Assembly: GCA_013112545.1 (NCBI GenBank)
Contig: JABFGJ010000003.1
Location: 186,001-250,000 of the forward strand
Length of the DNA stretch: 64,000 bases
From: Bacteroidota bacterium
Lineage (GTDB): Bacteria; Bacteroidota; Bacteroidia; Flavobacteriales_E; Vicingaceae
Direction of reading: 5' to 3'
Shown: positions 37,173 to 46,034 of the stretch, piece by piece
Position numbering within the stretch: the first letter of the stretch is position 1
Layout: the number at the start of each line of letters is the position of its first letter
Made by a program: the position numbers and the translations under genes
The notes under the pieces: model-generated
What the model saw: only the letters and a program-made list of their open reading frames with translations
Told to the model about the DNA's origin: nothing
Database searches by the model: none

Positions 37173-37718
37173 ATGAGCGATCAATTGAGTGTTCGAGAAA
37201 TGCAATTATACGACATCCATTATGTGGTTGATTATTGGTTAAATGCTGACCAAACCTATCTTGTAGGAATGGGTGTTGACTTAAATAAAATGCCCGAAAG
37301 AGAAGATTTAGTAGCCTATTTGACCGAACAAATATCTTTGCCATATCTCAACAAATCGAGTTATGCTTTGATTTGGGAATTAAACCAAATTCCTGTAGGG
37401 CATTGCAATGTGGACAAAATAGATTATGGAAATTCAGCTGCTTTGCATTTGCACTTTTGGAACATTGAAAACAGAAGGATGCGACAAGGAACTCCATTCT
37501 TAAAATTAAGCCTGCCTTATTTTTTTAAAAACTTAAAATTAAAATCCATATACAGCGAACCCTTTTTTCAGAATGTTGCGCCACATTCTGTTTTGGCTCA
37601 GGCTGGGTTTGAATGCGAGCAAGAATACATAACTACACCAGGCAGTTTAAACTTCGAACAAAAAGTAAAACGCTGGGTGATTGAATCTGAGAAAAATAGG
37701 GTGAATTTGGCTTACTAA
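37173..37718 (+). CDS. GNAT-family N-acetyltransferase
   Basis: 181 residues of RimJ/RimL type: an N-terminal VREMQLYDIHYVVDYW, a central ALIWELNQIPVGHCNV strand pair, and a C-terminal KSIYSEPFFQNVAPHSVLAQAGFE (the usual 'N-x-x-S-x-x-x-x-x-k-x-G-F' ending). The substrate is unknown. It abuts the PhnA-domain gene. Confidence 0.82.
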   Translation: MSDQLSVREMQLYDIHYVVDYWLNADQTYLVGMGVDLNKMPEREDLVAYLTEQISLPYLNKSSYALIWELNQIPVGHCNVDKIDYGNSAALHLHFWNIENRRMRQGTPFLKLSLPYFFKNLKLKSIYSEPFFQNVAPHSVLAQAGFECEQEYITTPGSLNFEQKVKRWVIESEKNRVNLAY

Positions 37719-37844
37719 TTACCACTTGGGAATAAATTATCTTTATTTAAGTGTTTGTTAATTACTTGAATATGAGTTAGTATTGGGTGAGTCAAAAAAA
37801 ACAATATTTTTTCAAAGCATAGATATCAAAGTCTTAAAAATAAT

Positions 37845-37852
37845 TATATTTG
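37845..37852 (+). promoter_or_regulatory. -7 promoter element of tRNA-His
   Basis: TATATTTG, 22 bp upstream of the mature tRNA 5' end. Confidence 0.5.
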
Positions 37853-37874
37853 CACTCCTCTTTTGAGGAAAAAT

Positions 37875-37949
37875 GGTGGATGTAGCTCAGTTGGTTAGAG
37901 CGCTGGTTTGTGGTGCCGGAAGTCGTGGGTTCGAGTCCCATCTTCCACC
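37875..37949 (+). tRNA. tRNA-His (anticodon GTG)
   Basis: G-1 (37875) opposite C73, the histidine identity pair. The acceptor GTGGATG/CTTCCAC pairs with one T-T mismatch at 6:67. The anticodon loop TTTGTGG, within CTGGT...GCCGG, gives GTG. The T arm is GTGGG-TTCGAGT-CCCAT. CCA follows at 37950-37952, so the end may be encoded; chance is possible. The 3' part is duplicated downstream. Confidence 0.95.
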
Positions 37950-38031
37950 CCAGAAAGGATTATCAGAAATGGTAATCCTTTTTTTGTTGCTGATATTTTT
38001 AGAAACGAATTGGATGGGACGAGAAGTTTAT
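37934..38031 (+). repeat. 98-bp direct repeat: tRNA-His 3' end and terminator, copy 1
   Basis: Covers the T-arm 3' side, acceptor 3' strand, terminator and about 45 bp downstream. Identical to 38051-38148; the 19-bp spacer is GCCGAGCAAAGTCGAGGTA. Confidence 0.95.
37954..37985 (+). terminator. Terminator of tRNA-His
   Basis: AAAGGATTA pairs with TAATCCTTT and a T7 tract follows. It is repeated exactly at 38071-38102 within the duplicated segment. Confidence 0.88.
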
Positions 38032-38050
38032 GCCGAGCAAAGTCGAGGTA

Positions 38051-38148
38051 AGTCCCATCTTCCACCCCAGAAAGGATTATCAGAAATGGTAATCCTTTTT
38101 TTGTTGCTGATATTTTTAGAAACGAATTGGATGGGACGAGAAGTTTAT
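38051..38148 (+). repeat. 98-bp direct repeat: tRNA-His 3' end and terminator, copy 2
   Basis: A perfect copy of 37934-38031, 117 bp downstream. It makes no complete tRNA, only the 3' fragment. Confidence 0.95.
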
Positions 38149-38173
38149 AAGTGATTCGCAGGGTTGTACCATT

Positions 38174-38203
38174 CTCGCCGCTAGGTGGAAACCAATGTGG
38201 AGG
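38174..38203 (+). repeat. Dispersed intergenic repeat (CTCGCCGCTAGGTGG type)
   Basis: About 29 bp, nearly identical to the reverse complement of 54543-54571. The surrounding bases (TACCATT / TGCAAACCAT) also partly match. No open frame. Confidence 0.7.
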
Positions 38204-38285
38204 GTGGATTATAAATAAATAGATTATTGGATTGCATTTTTCTACTGCTAGAAGGAAATCTAGTCTATAAATTAATATGAAATGT

Positions 38286-38310
38286 GCCACAGGGTTGCAA
38301 ACCACTGCGG
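38286..38310 (+). repeat. REP-like intergenic hairpin, copy B
   Basis: Matches 12480-12504 at 23 of 25 bases, with the same GTTGCAAAC core. The two differences weaken the outer stem. Confidence 0.65.
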
Positions 38311-38403
38311 AGCGGAGACTCAATTCTGCTTCAATTTCCCATACTTCTTTTTGTTCATTTGTAACACATAGGTAAATAAGCCGGCCATCTAAATCATAAA
38401 ACT

Positions 38404-38604
38404 TTAAATTTTACAATCACTTAGGTTAAGTTGAATTAATATAGAATCGGTATTAAGATTTGAAACCATTATTCTGAAATTATCTTCTTTTAAAAATTTA
38501 ATATTTAAATCATGAAATGTAAATTCTTGATTATTAGTTTCAAGCTCACAAGAAAAGTATAGAGGAGTAAGCGATATAATAATTACAAATAGTAAGGCTC
38601 TCAT
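38404..38604 (-). CDS. Small lipoprotein, hypothetical
   Basis: 66 residues with a convincing lipobox (YFSC, Cys19) after a hydrophobic start. The mature part is 47 residues and matches no family I know. Its start overlaps the stop of the small membrane protein by 4 bp, which supports both genes being real. Confidence 0.6.
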   Translation of the reverse strand: MRALLFVIIISLTPLYFSCELETNNQEFTFHDLNIKFLKEDNFRIMVSNLNTDSILIQLNLSDCKI

Positions 38605-38864
38605 AATCTTTTTTTAATGGTCACAAATGTTAAAGCCCCAAAAATAGAAATTCCTGCAATCAATAACCCGTATTGTAATATTCCAACTAATGCATAAAAT
38701 TTAAACCCTGTCGATGTGCTATGGTTGTCTACCTTTTTTAATGTCTCCTTCAATTCAGCTGATCCATCCAAATAAAGAAAGCCAAAAATCATCAAGGCAC
38801 TTAAAAGATAAAGTGCAACAATTAAAATTATCCGATAAGAGGATTCAGAAAGGTCATACTTCAT
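38601..38864 (-). CDS. Small membrane protein, hypothetical
   Basis: 87 residues with two membrane helices (about 10-30 and 56-80) separated by a hydrophilic loop containing KKVDNHSTSTG. No family recognised. Probably translated with the lipoprotein gene that follows, which overlaps by 4 bp. Confidence 0.6.
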   Translation of the reverse strand: MKYDLSESSYRIILIVALYLLSALMIFGFLYLDGSAELKETLKKVDNHSTSTGFKFYALVGILQYGLLIAGISIFGALTFVTIKKRL

Positions 38865-39118
38865 TTTGTTCTATTATGATTCAATTACACACAACAACCA
38901 AACAAACGCACCATCACGTTTATTCCAATTTTACATTGACCAAATTAATGAAATCAGCCTTATCGTTAGCGTTAATAAGTTTTAGCAAGGGTATTTATTC
39001 AGCTCTTTTAATTTGCAAGATAATATTGTGACACTGCTCAGAACACCATACCTTAATTTATTTTCAATCCTCAATTTCATTAACAAGCAAAGCTTAGATT
39101 TAATTTTAATTTCTTCCG

Positions 39119-39126
39119 TAGCTTTG
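39119..39126 (+). promoter_or_regulatory. -7 promoter element of aroB-aroA
   Basis: TAGCTTTG matches TAnnTTTG, 17 bp before the aroB ATG. Confidence 0.5.
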
Positions 39127-39142
39127 AAAGCTATTATAAACG

Positions 39143-40189
39143 ATGTCAAATAACATACATTTTATCGATAAGGACTGGTCAGTGCTGAATAAGCTTGTCG
39201 CTGAAAACAACTATTCTAAACTCATAGTTTTAGTGGATTCCAATACGCTTCAACATTGTTTGCCGCTATTCAATCCTGTCTTAGAACGAGAATTTCAAGT
39301 CATTGAAGTAGAAGCAGGAGAAGCGAGTAAAGACCTAGAAATTTGTGCACACATTTGGCAAGAATTCAGCGAAGAAGCTGCTGACCGACATGCCTTGTTA
39401 ATCAACCTTGGAGGTGGTGTAGTTAGTGATTTAGGTGGTTTTATTGCTTCCATTTATAAAAGAGGAATTTCATTCATTCACATTCCTACAAGTTTGTTGG
39501 CCATGGTCGATGCATCGATTGGCGGTAAATGTGGGATTGACTTTTTGGGCTTCAAAAACCAGTTAGGTAGTTTTAGTCAAGCAAAGGCCATCTTAATTCA
39601 TCCTCCTTTTTTAGCAACTTTAGCAAATGATGAAATGTTGAGCGGCATGGCTGAAATGCTGAAACACGGTCTAATAGCCGACAAAAAACATTGGCAAAGC
39701 CTAGTGGATTTAGATCATATAGATTTATTGAATCATTCTGAAATTATAAAAGCATCCATTAACATAAAAAGCATAATAGTAGAAGCTGACCCTTTTGAAA
39801 AAGGGGAGCGTAAAAAATTAAATTTCGGCCACACGATTGGACATGCTATTGAAAGCTATTTTATGGCAAAAGATAAAGCAATTAAGCATGGCTTTGCTAT
39901 TGCAGCAGGCATCATGTGCGAATCATTTCTTTCGTTTAAATTGGGTTTGCTGCAGCAAAATGAGTTTGAAGAAATCAATAAGGTGTTGCGAGCTAAGTAC
40001 CAACAATTGGTTTTTTCTAAAGCAGAATTCTCTTCAATTTTAATATACATGCAACAAGACAAAAAGAATGCGAAAGGTAAAAACCAATTTACTTTACTGC
40101 ATGGTATTGGAAATGCGGTTATTAATCAGCAAGTTGATGAAGATTTGATTGTTGAATCCCTGGTTTATTATTGTGATAGTGAATATTAA
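39143..40189 (+). CDS. aroB: 3-dehydroquinate synthase
   Basis: 348 residues. NAD-binding GGGVVSDLGGFIASIYKRG broken by the IP(T)SLLAMVDASIGGK block, metal-binding residues in EMLKHGLIAD and LNFGHTIGHAIES. It closes the ring from DAHP to dehydroquinate, step 2 of the shikimate pathway. aroA follows 9 bp later, so they form an operon. The family is normally about 350-360 residues, so this copy is complete. Confidence 0.95.
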   Translation: MSNNIHFIDKDWSVLNKLVAENNYSKLIVLVDSNTLQHCLPLFNPVLEREFQVIEVEAGEASKDLEICAHIWQEFSEEAADRHALLINLGGGVVSDLGGFIASIYKRGISFIHIPTSLLAMVDASIGGKCGIDFLGFKNQLGSFSQAKAILIHPPFLATLANDEMLSGMAEMLKHGLIADKKHWQSLVDLDHIDLLNHSEIIKASINIKSIIVEADPFEKGERKKLNFGHTIGHAIESYFMAKDKAIKHGFAIAAGIMCESFLSFKLGLLQQNEFEEINKVLRAKYQQLVFSKAEFSSILIYMQQDKKNAKGKNQFTLLHGIGNAVINQQVDEDLIVESLVYYCDSEY

Positions 40190-40198
40190 ATTTGAATC

Positions 40199-41386
40199 AT
40201 GATGATACAATTGCCAAGTTCTAAAAGTATTTCGAACCGCTTGTTAATCATGCAGGCTTTGGCTGAATCAAAATTTGAGATAGAAAACCTTTCTACTGCC
40301 GACGATACAACGATTTTGCATGCTGCTTTAAAGTCTAAAAGCCAAGTGTTAGACTTGGGAATGGCGGGAACTGCTTTTCGATTTTTAACGGCTTATTGCT
40401 CCATTCAAAATGAAACCAGAGTTTTAACGGGTCATCAGCGCATGAAAGAAAGGCCAATTGCACCACTAGTATTAGCCTTAAAAGAACTGGGTTGTGAAAT
40501 TAATTATCTTGAAAAAGAAGGATTTCCGCCACTAGAAATAAGAGGAACTAAACTGCTGCATAAACAAATAAGTTTAGAAGCTAGCATAAGCAGCCAATTT
40601 GTTTCGGCCTTGTTGATGATAGCTCCATACTGTCAGGGTGGCTTAGAAATCACCATGCAAGGCGAGTTGGTGTCTGAGCCTTATATCACTATGACTTTAA
40701 ATTTGATGTCGCAATTATCAATTTCTACAATAAGGAAAAACAATGGAATTAAAGTGTTCGAAGGGGCTTATCAACGTTCTAAACCAATGCGTGTGGAAGC
40801 AGATTGGTCTTCAGCTGCATTTTTCTATCAATACTTTGCCTGTTCAAATTTAAAAACACTGCAGATTGCAGGTTTGCAAGTAAACTCCATACAAGGAGAT
40901 AGTAAGTTGAGTTCAATATTCGAATTATTAGGCCTTAGAACCAGTCAAACAGAATGGGGGGTGAGTTTGAGTAAGGTGGAATGCAATACGAAAGCAATAA
41001 CATTTGACCTGATTGAAACACCAGACTTAGTTCCCTCGGTGGCTATTGCAGCTGCTTTACTAAAGGAAACTTGTATTATTAGTGGTGTTAAAACCCTGAG
41101 AATAAAAGAATCGAATCGGGTGTTGGCCTTAAAAAATGAATTGGCAAAAATTAACATCGAAGTTTTGGACTTGGATGAAAATAGAATTCAATTAACCAAG
41201 CTAGGAACTTTGCCCAATAGTGTCTATTTCAAGACCTATAACGACCATCGAATGGCGATGTCTTTAGCTATGTTAAAAGCAAGAATTCCTGAAATAGAGC
41301 TCGAACAAAAAGAAGTTGTTTCTAAAAGCTTTCCCAATTTTTGGGAGGAACTAGAAAATTGTTTGAAGGCCGATAAAGTGAATTAG
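40199..41386 (+). CDS. aroA: 3-phosphoshikimate 1-carboxyvinyltransferase (EPSP synthase)
   Basis: 395 residues, slightly short of the usual ~420. It has LPSSKSISNRLLIMQAL at the start, GMAGTAFRFLTAY (the phosphate/glyphosate-site loop, with G-T-A-x-R), and IKESNRVLALKNEL and YNDHRMAMSLAML near the end. It transfers enolpyruvate to shikimate-3-phosphate. The ATG pair at 40199/40202 leaves the start uncertain by one codon. Confidence 0.95.
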   Translation: MMIQLPSSKSISNRLLIMQALAESKFEIENLSTADDTTILHAALKSKSQVLDLGMAGTAFRFLTAYCSIQNETRVLTGHQRMKERPIAPLVLALKELGCEINYLEKEGFPPLEIRGTKLLHKQISLEASISSQFVSALLMIAPYCQGGLEITMQGELVSEPYITMTLNLMSQLSISTIRKNNGIKVFEGAYQRSKPMRVEADWSSAAFFYQYFACSNLKTLQIAGLQVNSIQGDSKLSSIFELLGLRTSQTEWGVSLSKVECNTKAITFDLIETPDLVPSVAIAAALLKETCIISGVKTLRIKESNRVLALKNELAKINIEVLDLDENRIQLTKLGTLPNSVYFKTYNDHRMAMSLAMLKARIPEIELEQKEVVSKSFPNFWEELENCLKADKVN

Positions 41387-41387
41387 A

Positions 41388-41759
41388 TTATTGGAATCTT
41401 TTTTTAATACGCTTACGCTTTTTAATGGAAGCTATCTTGGTTCTTATTTGCAAAACAATTACAACCAAATAAAATAAGACAATAAACAGCCAAATAAAGT
41501 AAAGGGTTTTGTAATTTATTGTGCCGTAGCCATCTGAAATTAAATAACTTAATATACCATTAAAGAAATTAAGTAATATGTAAACAACGCTTCTTTTTCG
41601 AGTAGAGCTTTGATAAGCTACTAAATTTAGCAATCCGTTAAAGATAACTACAGAACCAAAAAAGTAGTCGTGCCTAATAAAAAATTCAAATGAAAACCCG
41701 ATAAATAAGACGGTATTAAACAAAAATACATTTGAAAAAAACTGATAATTACTTCTCAT
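41388..41759 (-). CDS. Hypothetical membrane protein
   Basis: 123 residues with about four hydrophobic helices (9-28, 31-49, 60-75, 85-105) and a strongly basic C-terminus (KKRKRIKKRFQ). No family recognised. It starts 4 bp downstream of the large outer-membrane gene stop and is convergent with aroA by 1 bp. Confidence 0.68.
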   Translation of the reverse strand: MRSNYQFFSNVFLFNTVLFIGFSFEFFIRHDYFFGSVVIFNGLLNLVAYQSSTRKRSVVYILLNFFNGILSYLISDGYGTINYKTLYFIWLFIVLFYLVVIVLQIRTKIASIKKRKRIKKRFQ

Positions 41760-41763
41760 AAAT

Positions 41764-43854
41764 TTAGAACTTGAGTCTTAATTGTGCTTTTATTTCACTT
41801 TTTAAATTTCCGTTAATTTGATCTTTTCCACTTCCAATGACGAATCTATCTGCATAGTAAGTTTGTGAGTACCTTAACCATAAATCAACTCCTCTTCTAA
41901 TGTGATACTTTGCAACAGCATAGAACCTTGAACCTCTTCCACTGAATGCAGGAATTGAAAAAGCATATAAAACATCGTTCTCATAAGCATAGATTCGACT
42001 ATTGTATGAGTCGGTTTCAAATATAGCATATCTTATTGAAAAAGAGACAGGGAAACTCAGTTGTTTGTAGTTTAGGTCTTGGTAGATTAAAAATCCATGT
42101 TCGTCGCTATTATTTCCAAGTTTATACTTAGAAAACTCAACTCGGCTTTTTATATGTATGCTTTTTGTGACTTTATAAGAAAAGTGAAATCGATAATTTC
42201 TCAATGTTTCGGTCACTAATTCATTCAAACCAACAGTTTCCTCATCGGTATTTCTACCCCTTGTCCGTTGACGATATCTGAAATAGGTTTCTAGTTTTTT
42301 GGAAGGTTTATAATTGACCTCTAGCAAATACCTATTTCCTTGGGTTGGCGCATCAGTTTGGAAACGTAGCCAGCCAAAACTAAAGCGATCTGCAAAAGCT
42401 GAAATATTAAAGTGTTTGTGTGGAGTTGCGTTGATGCCCATAAATGTTCCGTCTTCATTAGAGTTGGTAGAGCTTTCGCCAATGGCATTGCTTTGTATGG
42501 GTTTAAAATCTTTTTCAAATCTACGGTGCTGAACGGCTAAAGACAATTTGGGGTCTAATACAACAAGAACGCCGTTAGTAAAAGCTGTTCCTCCGTCTTC
42601 ACTTTTAGAAAACTCACCAAAAAAGTTGACGTTTTTAAACAAGTAGTTATAGTCTATTCCAAAATTGCTGTTGTCGTTGTCGAGTGCGCTAAACTGATTA
42701 TAAACCCTTGATTGTGGCCTAAATGAGCCATCTATTTTATTGTTGACAGCAGTTGCACCCAAAAATAGATTTCTATGCTTGAATTGCAAATGTGCGCCAG
42801 TATTTATATTTCTTATAACATTTTTATCTTCTAACTCTCCAGGAGTACGGTGAAATCCATCTTCTGAAAGTGAAGAAATAATGACTTCATTGCTTAAAGA
42901 GTCTATACCAACTATGTTAGCATCAACTTTATGGTCGGAATGAAAAATCGTTAAATCTATTTTCTTAAAATTTAAAGTAACACCAGCTCCTCTTAAAAAT
43001 AAATCTTCTTGAACTGAAGTATAGGGTCTTAAACCAGGTGCATTTCGTTTTAAAGTGAAAATATTAGGAGAGCGTCCAAAGGCCAAACCAGACCAAAATG
43101 TTAATCCTTGCCCAAATTGGGCTTGAAAGTCTCCAATGGCCAATTGTTTTATAGTTCCAAAGCCTTGAACAAATAAGTGCGCTGAATAAAAATCAAAGCC
43201 ATTTTTTTGACTTCCTTGAAAAAACTCTTCCCCAGCATCTTTTTCTCCTGTGAATCCGAAACTAACATTATTAGCATAGCTAAATCGGTAGCGGGTAAAT
43301 AGCTTATCGGGGCTTCCTAAATAACGAGCATTGGGGTTATCTTCCAATTCACTTGGACTAATAGAGCTAAAACCTTCTTGCTCTTCCAATATGCGAGTGT
43401 AACGCATAAACAGGCTGGAAGAACCTTCAGAAAGTATATTTTTTATGCTAATGCTTGGCTGATCTAAACTGCCAGAAACTTTTACAAATGGTGCGATAAG
43501 TTGAATAAACTCTAAGTCAAAACCATCGATGGATTGTAGTTCTTCAAATCGAATTAAATTTCCGTGTTTCTCTATATGTATTAAGAGGTTATTGATTTGA
43601 ATGTCAGAAAATACACCTATGTCAATTAAATCTTCTCTTGAAGCTCTGTTTAAATTAATTGGGTTTTCAAAAAAGTATTCAAGTTGCTCAAATAAACTCG
43701 TATAATCGTTTTCGCCACCTTCATTTGCATCCAATAAAAAATCTACTCGTTGTTCTATTATCCTGTTCTTTTCATCCTCGTTTACACCTTGTGCCATGAG
43801 CAAAAAAGGAGAGAATAAACCTAAAAGAATAAAAACGTAGTGGTTTAGATTCAT
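41764..43854 (-). CDS. Helix-hairpin-helix outer-membrane barrel protein
   Basis: 696 residues. A signal peptide (ends LMAQG, about 22) and an N-terminal helix-hairpin-helix segment (ENPINLNRASREDLIDIGVF, about 53-72, and further IQLIAPFVKV) precede a long C-terminal part rich in alternating strands and ending KAQLRLKF, an outer-membrane-type terminus. This unusual joining of an HhH region, normally DNA-binding, to a barrel is a known Bacteroidota family of unknown function. The upstream PorV/Q-like gene overlaps by 4 bp. Confidence 0.85.
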   Translation of the reverse strand: MNLNHYVFILLGLFSPFLLMAQGVNEDEKNRIIEQRVDFLLDANEGGENDYTSLFEQLEYFFENPINLNRASREDLIDIGVFSDIQINNLLIHIEKHGNLIRFEELQSIDGFDLEFIQLIAPFVKVSGSLDQPSISIKNILSEGSSSLFMRYTRILEEQEGFSSISPSELEDNPNARYLGSPDKLFTRYRFSYANNVSFGFTGEKDAGEEFFQGSQKNGFDFYSAHLFVQGFGTIKQLAIGDFQAQFGQGLTFWSGLAFGRSPNIFTLKRNAPGLRPYTSVQEDLFLRGAGVTLNFKKIDLTIFHSDHKVDANIVGIDSLSNEVIISSLSEDGFHRTPGELEDKNVIRNINTGAHLQFKHRNLFLGATAVNNKIDGSFRPQSRVYNQFSALDNDNSNFGIDYNYLFKNVNFFGEFSKSEDGGTAFTNGVLVVLDPKLSLAVQHRRFEKDFKPIQSNAIGESSTNSNEDGTFMGINATPHKHFNISAFADRFSFGWLRFQTDAPTQGNRYLLEVNYKPSKKLETYFRYRQRTRGRNTDEETVGLNELVTETLRNYRFHFSYKVTKSIHIKSRVEFSKYKLGNNSDEHGFLIYQDLNYKQLSFPVSFSIRYAIFETDSYNSRIYAYENDVLYAFSIPAFSGRGSRFYAVAKYHIRRGVDLWLRYSQTYYADRFVIGSGKDQINGNLKSEIKAQLRLKF

Positions 43855-44681
43855 TTCTTGCCTTGCTTAGAATTAGGAGTATAGGATAAGGATATTTGAG
43901 GAGTAAATCCTAAAGTAGAATGGAATCCTGAGGCTATATCAATATCAAAGTCTTTTAGCTTTACGCCAAACCCAAAAGTAGAAGTGGAGGGATTTGTTCC
44001 GTATCCGGCTCTTAAATAAAAATAGTCAGTAGCTAAATATTCTAAAGCGAGTATGGCATTGTAATCAAAGTCAATGTCTTTTTGAATTTCTGACATCAAG
44101 ATGACCTTTTCTGAAAACTCATAAGAAACAGCAAGTTTAAGGATGGTTGGGATTCTTTCGTTTTGGTATTCTGCTAGTTTAACTCGATTTGGGTTGATGA
44201 TAATAGCCGCTACCTTAACTTGATCTGAAACTTCTGCTAATAAACCTAGGTTTCCGCTAAAAGCCGATTTAGAACCATAACCTTCACCAATTTGAGTGTT
44301 TAAATAGTTGAGTTGAATACCAAGTGAGAAATGATCACTCAAACGTTGACCGTATGAAAGACCAATTTTGTTTTCATTGTATAAACTATAGCCAAATTGT
44401 CCTACACTAAGCCCAAAAGCACCCATTTTGGAAGGATAGGCTAGAACCATGGATTTATATCCAAACTCTTTAATAATAAAATGATTAGAGTAAGAAATTC
44501 CTGCGCCAAAGTGTTTTACAAAGCCGAGTCCAGCCGGATTGTTTTCGGCTGACCAAAAATCGGTGAACAAGGTTGAAGTATTGGCTAAGCCAGCAGATCT
44601 TGCACCAACGGAATTGTCTCCTTTTCCTGCAAAAGCATTGATAACAAATAGATTAAACAATATAATAAAACCAAGTCGCAT
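43851..44681 (-). CDS. PorV/PorQ-like outer-membrane protein
   Basis: 276 residues. Signal peptide to about 18, then GARSAGLANTSTLFTDFWSAENNPAGLG, the characteristic start of the PorV/PorQ FadL-like barrels linked with T9SS. The rest consists of paired strands ending ISLSYTPN. The C-terminal KQGKK is unusual. It may help attach or shuttle T9SS cargo such as the MbnP and CHU_C proteins; that is inference, as PorV and PorQ proper are longer. Confidence 0.8.
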   Translation of the reverse strand: MRLGFIILFNLFVINAFAGKGDNSVGARSAGLANTSTLFTDFWSAENNPAGLGFVKHFGAGISYSNHFIIKEFGYKSMVLAYPSKMGAFGLSVGQFGYSLYNENKIGLSYGQRLSDHFSLGIQLNYLNTQIGEGYGSKSAFSGNLGLLAEVSDQVKVAAIIINPNRVKLAEYQNERIPTILKLAVSYEFSEKVILMSEIQKDIDFDYNAILALEYLATDYFYLRAGYGTNPSTSTFGFGVKLKDFDIDIASGFHSTLGFTPQISLSYTPNSKQGKK

Positions 44682-44790
44682 TTTGAAAGTTTAGAATCCG
44701 AATGTACCAATCTTTTTTTTCAAAATCGAAAAATGAAAACATTAAGGCGATAAAGTAGAATCAAATGCTGCAATATGATATATTTGTCCT

Positions 44791-45330
44791 ATGCGCTTAT
44801 TGTCTCAGTTTGTTCTTTGGATTACCGGCTGGAAAATTGTTGGTGAAGCTCCTAAAGAAAAGAAATTCATAATGATTGCTGCTCCCCATACAAGTAATTG
44901 GGATTTGTTATATGCTAGAGCTGCTTTTTATATTTTACGAATCCGATTAAAATATACCATCAAAAAAGAGTTGTTTTTCTTTCCATTGGGCATTTTGTTG
45001 AAAGGAATTGGTGGAATTCCTATTGATAGAAAAGCCAAAGGCAAAATGGTTGATAAAATGGTTGCACTTTATGATGAGTATGATAGCCTTACCATAATGA
45101 TAACGCCAGAAGGTACTCGCAGTTATTCGCCAAGATGGAAAAAGGGTTTTTATTACATCGCCAATGAGGCAAAAATCCCGATTTCTTTAGGTTTTTTAGA
45201 TTATAAGAAGAAGCATGCGGGCATAGGACCTTTAATTTATCCTACAGGTAATTACGAAGAAGATTTAGAAAAAATACTTACATTTTATCGTGGAGTTACT
45301 CCCAAGTACCCTGAACAAGGGGTGTTGTAA
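44791..45330 (+). CDS. 1-acylglycerol-3-phosphate acyltransferase-like protein (PlsC family)
   Basis: 179 residues. The HX4D motif HTSNWD (about 33-38) and TPEGTRS (about 107-113), with GGIPIDR between, match PlsC acyltransferases. It is shorter than PlsC proper and lacks an N-terminal helix bundle, like small acyltransferase relatives in Bacteroidota. It would acylate a lipid head group in the inner membrane. Confidence 0.87.
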   Translation: MRLLSQFVLWITGWKIVGEAPKEKKFIMIAAPHTSNWDLLYARAAFYILRIRLKYTIKKELFFFPLGILLKGIGGIPIDRKAKGKMVDKMVALYDEYDSLTIMITPEGTRSYSPRWKKGFYYIANEAKIPISLGFLDYKKKHAGIGPLIYPTGNYEEDLEKILTFYRGVTPKYPEQGVL

Positions 45331-45347
45331 TGTCAAGTACTTTGCTT

Positions 45348-46034
45348 TTACTTCACTGCCATTTTAAAACCAACTCCATGAATGTTGATGATTTGAATGT
45401 TAGGATCGTCTTTTAAGTATTTTCGAATTCTTGAGATAAAAACATCCATGCTTCTTCCATTAAAATAATCGTTGTTTCCCCATATTTTTCGAAGCGCATC
45501 TTCTCGATTCATCACTTGATTGACATTGATAGCTAATTGCTTCAAAACGTCTGCTTCTCGCTTTGTTAATTTTTGAGTTTCGCCATCTTTAGTTAAGTAT
45601 TGATTGATGTAATCAAATTCATATAAGCCTATTGTAAAATCATTTAAATCGTCAGGTTGTGAAACATTGGCACGGCTTAAGATTTTTTCTACCCGAATTT
45701 TAAGTTCTTCAAATGCAAAAGGCTTGGTGATATAATCTTCTCCTAATTTTAATCCCCTCAATTTATCTTCAATCATTGCTTTTGCTGTTACAAACAAAAA
45801 TGGCAGCTCTGGTTTTGTTTCAATAATCTCTTCAGCAATTTCAAAACCGCTAATATGCGGAAGCATTACATCTAATATCGCAATATGATATTCATTGTTT
45901 AAGATTAATTTTAAGCCTTCTTGACCTGTTTTTGCCCAATCCACTTCGTAGTTGTGCGCTCTAAGGCTGTCTTGAATTACAAAACCTAAATTCTGGTCAT
46001 CTTCAACTAATACTATTCTCTTTTTATTTTGCAT
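45348..46034 (-). CDS. OmpR-family response regulator
   Basis: 228 residues. Receiver domain with Asp55 in LDVMLP, acidic pair EDD (11-13) and Lys in ITKPF; C-terminal winged-helix DNA-binding domain with GRSMDVFISRIRKYL. Starts inside the kinase gene's end (11-bp overlap). Related to RprY of Bacteroides. Target genes are not shown by the sequence. Confidence 0.93.
   Translation of the reverse strand: MQNKKRIVLVEDDQNLGFVIQDSLRAHNYEVDWAKTGQEGLKLILNNEYHIAILDVMLPHISGFEIAEEIIETKPELPFLFVTAKAMIEDKLRGLKLGEDYITKPFAFEELKIRVEKILSRANVSQPDDLNDFTIGLYEFDYINQYLTKDGETQKLTKREADVLKQLAINVNQVMNREDALRKIWGNNDYFNGRSMDVFISRIRKYLKDDPNIQIINIHGVGFKMAVK

Noticed and set aside
37934-38148. CRISPR-like or integrated-element reading of the tRNA-His repeat
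   Set aside because: Only two copies of 98 bp with a 19-bp spacer and no cas or integrase genes.
37873-38154. 93-codon plus-strand frame across tRNA-His
   Set aside because: It reads through the tRNA and both copies of the duplicated segment. The repeated peptide comes from the DNA repeat.
37895-38323. 142-codon minus-strand frame over the same place
   Set aside because: Antisense to tRNA-His and its duplicate; the protein repeats for the same reason.
38714-39031. 105-codon plus-strand frame
   Set aside because: Antisense to the small membrane protein; composition is not protein-like.
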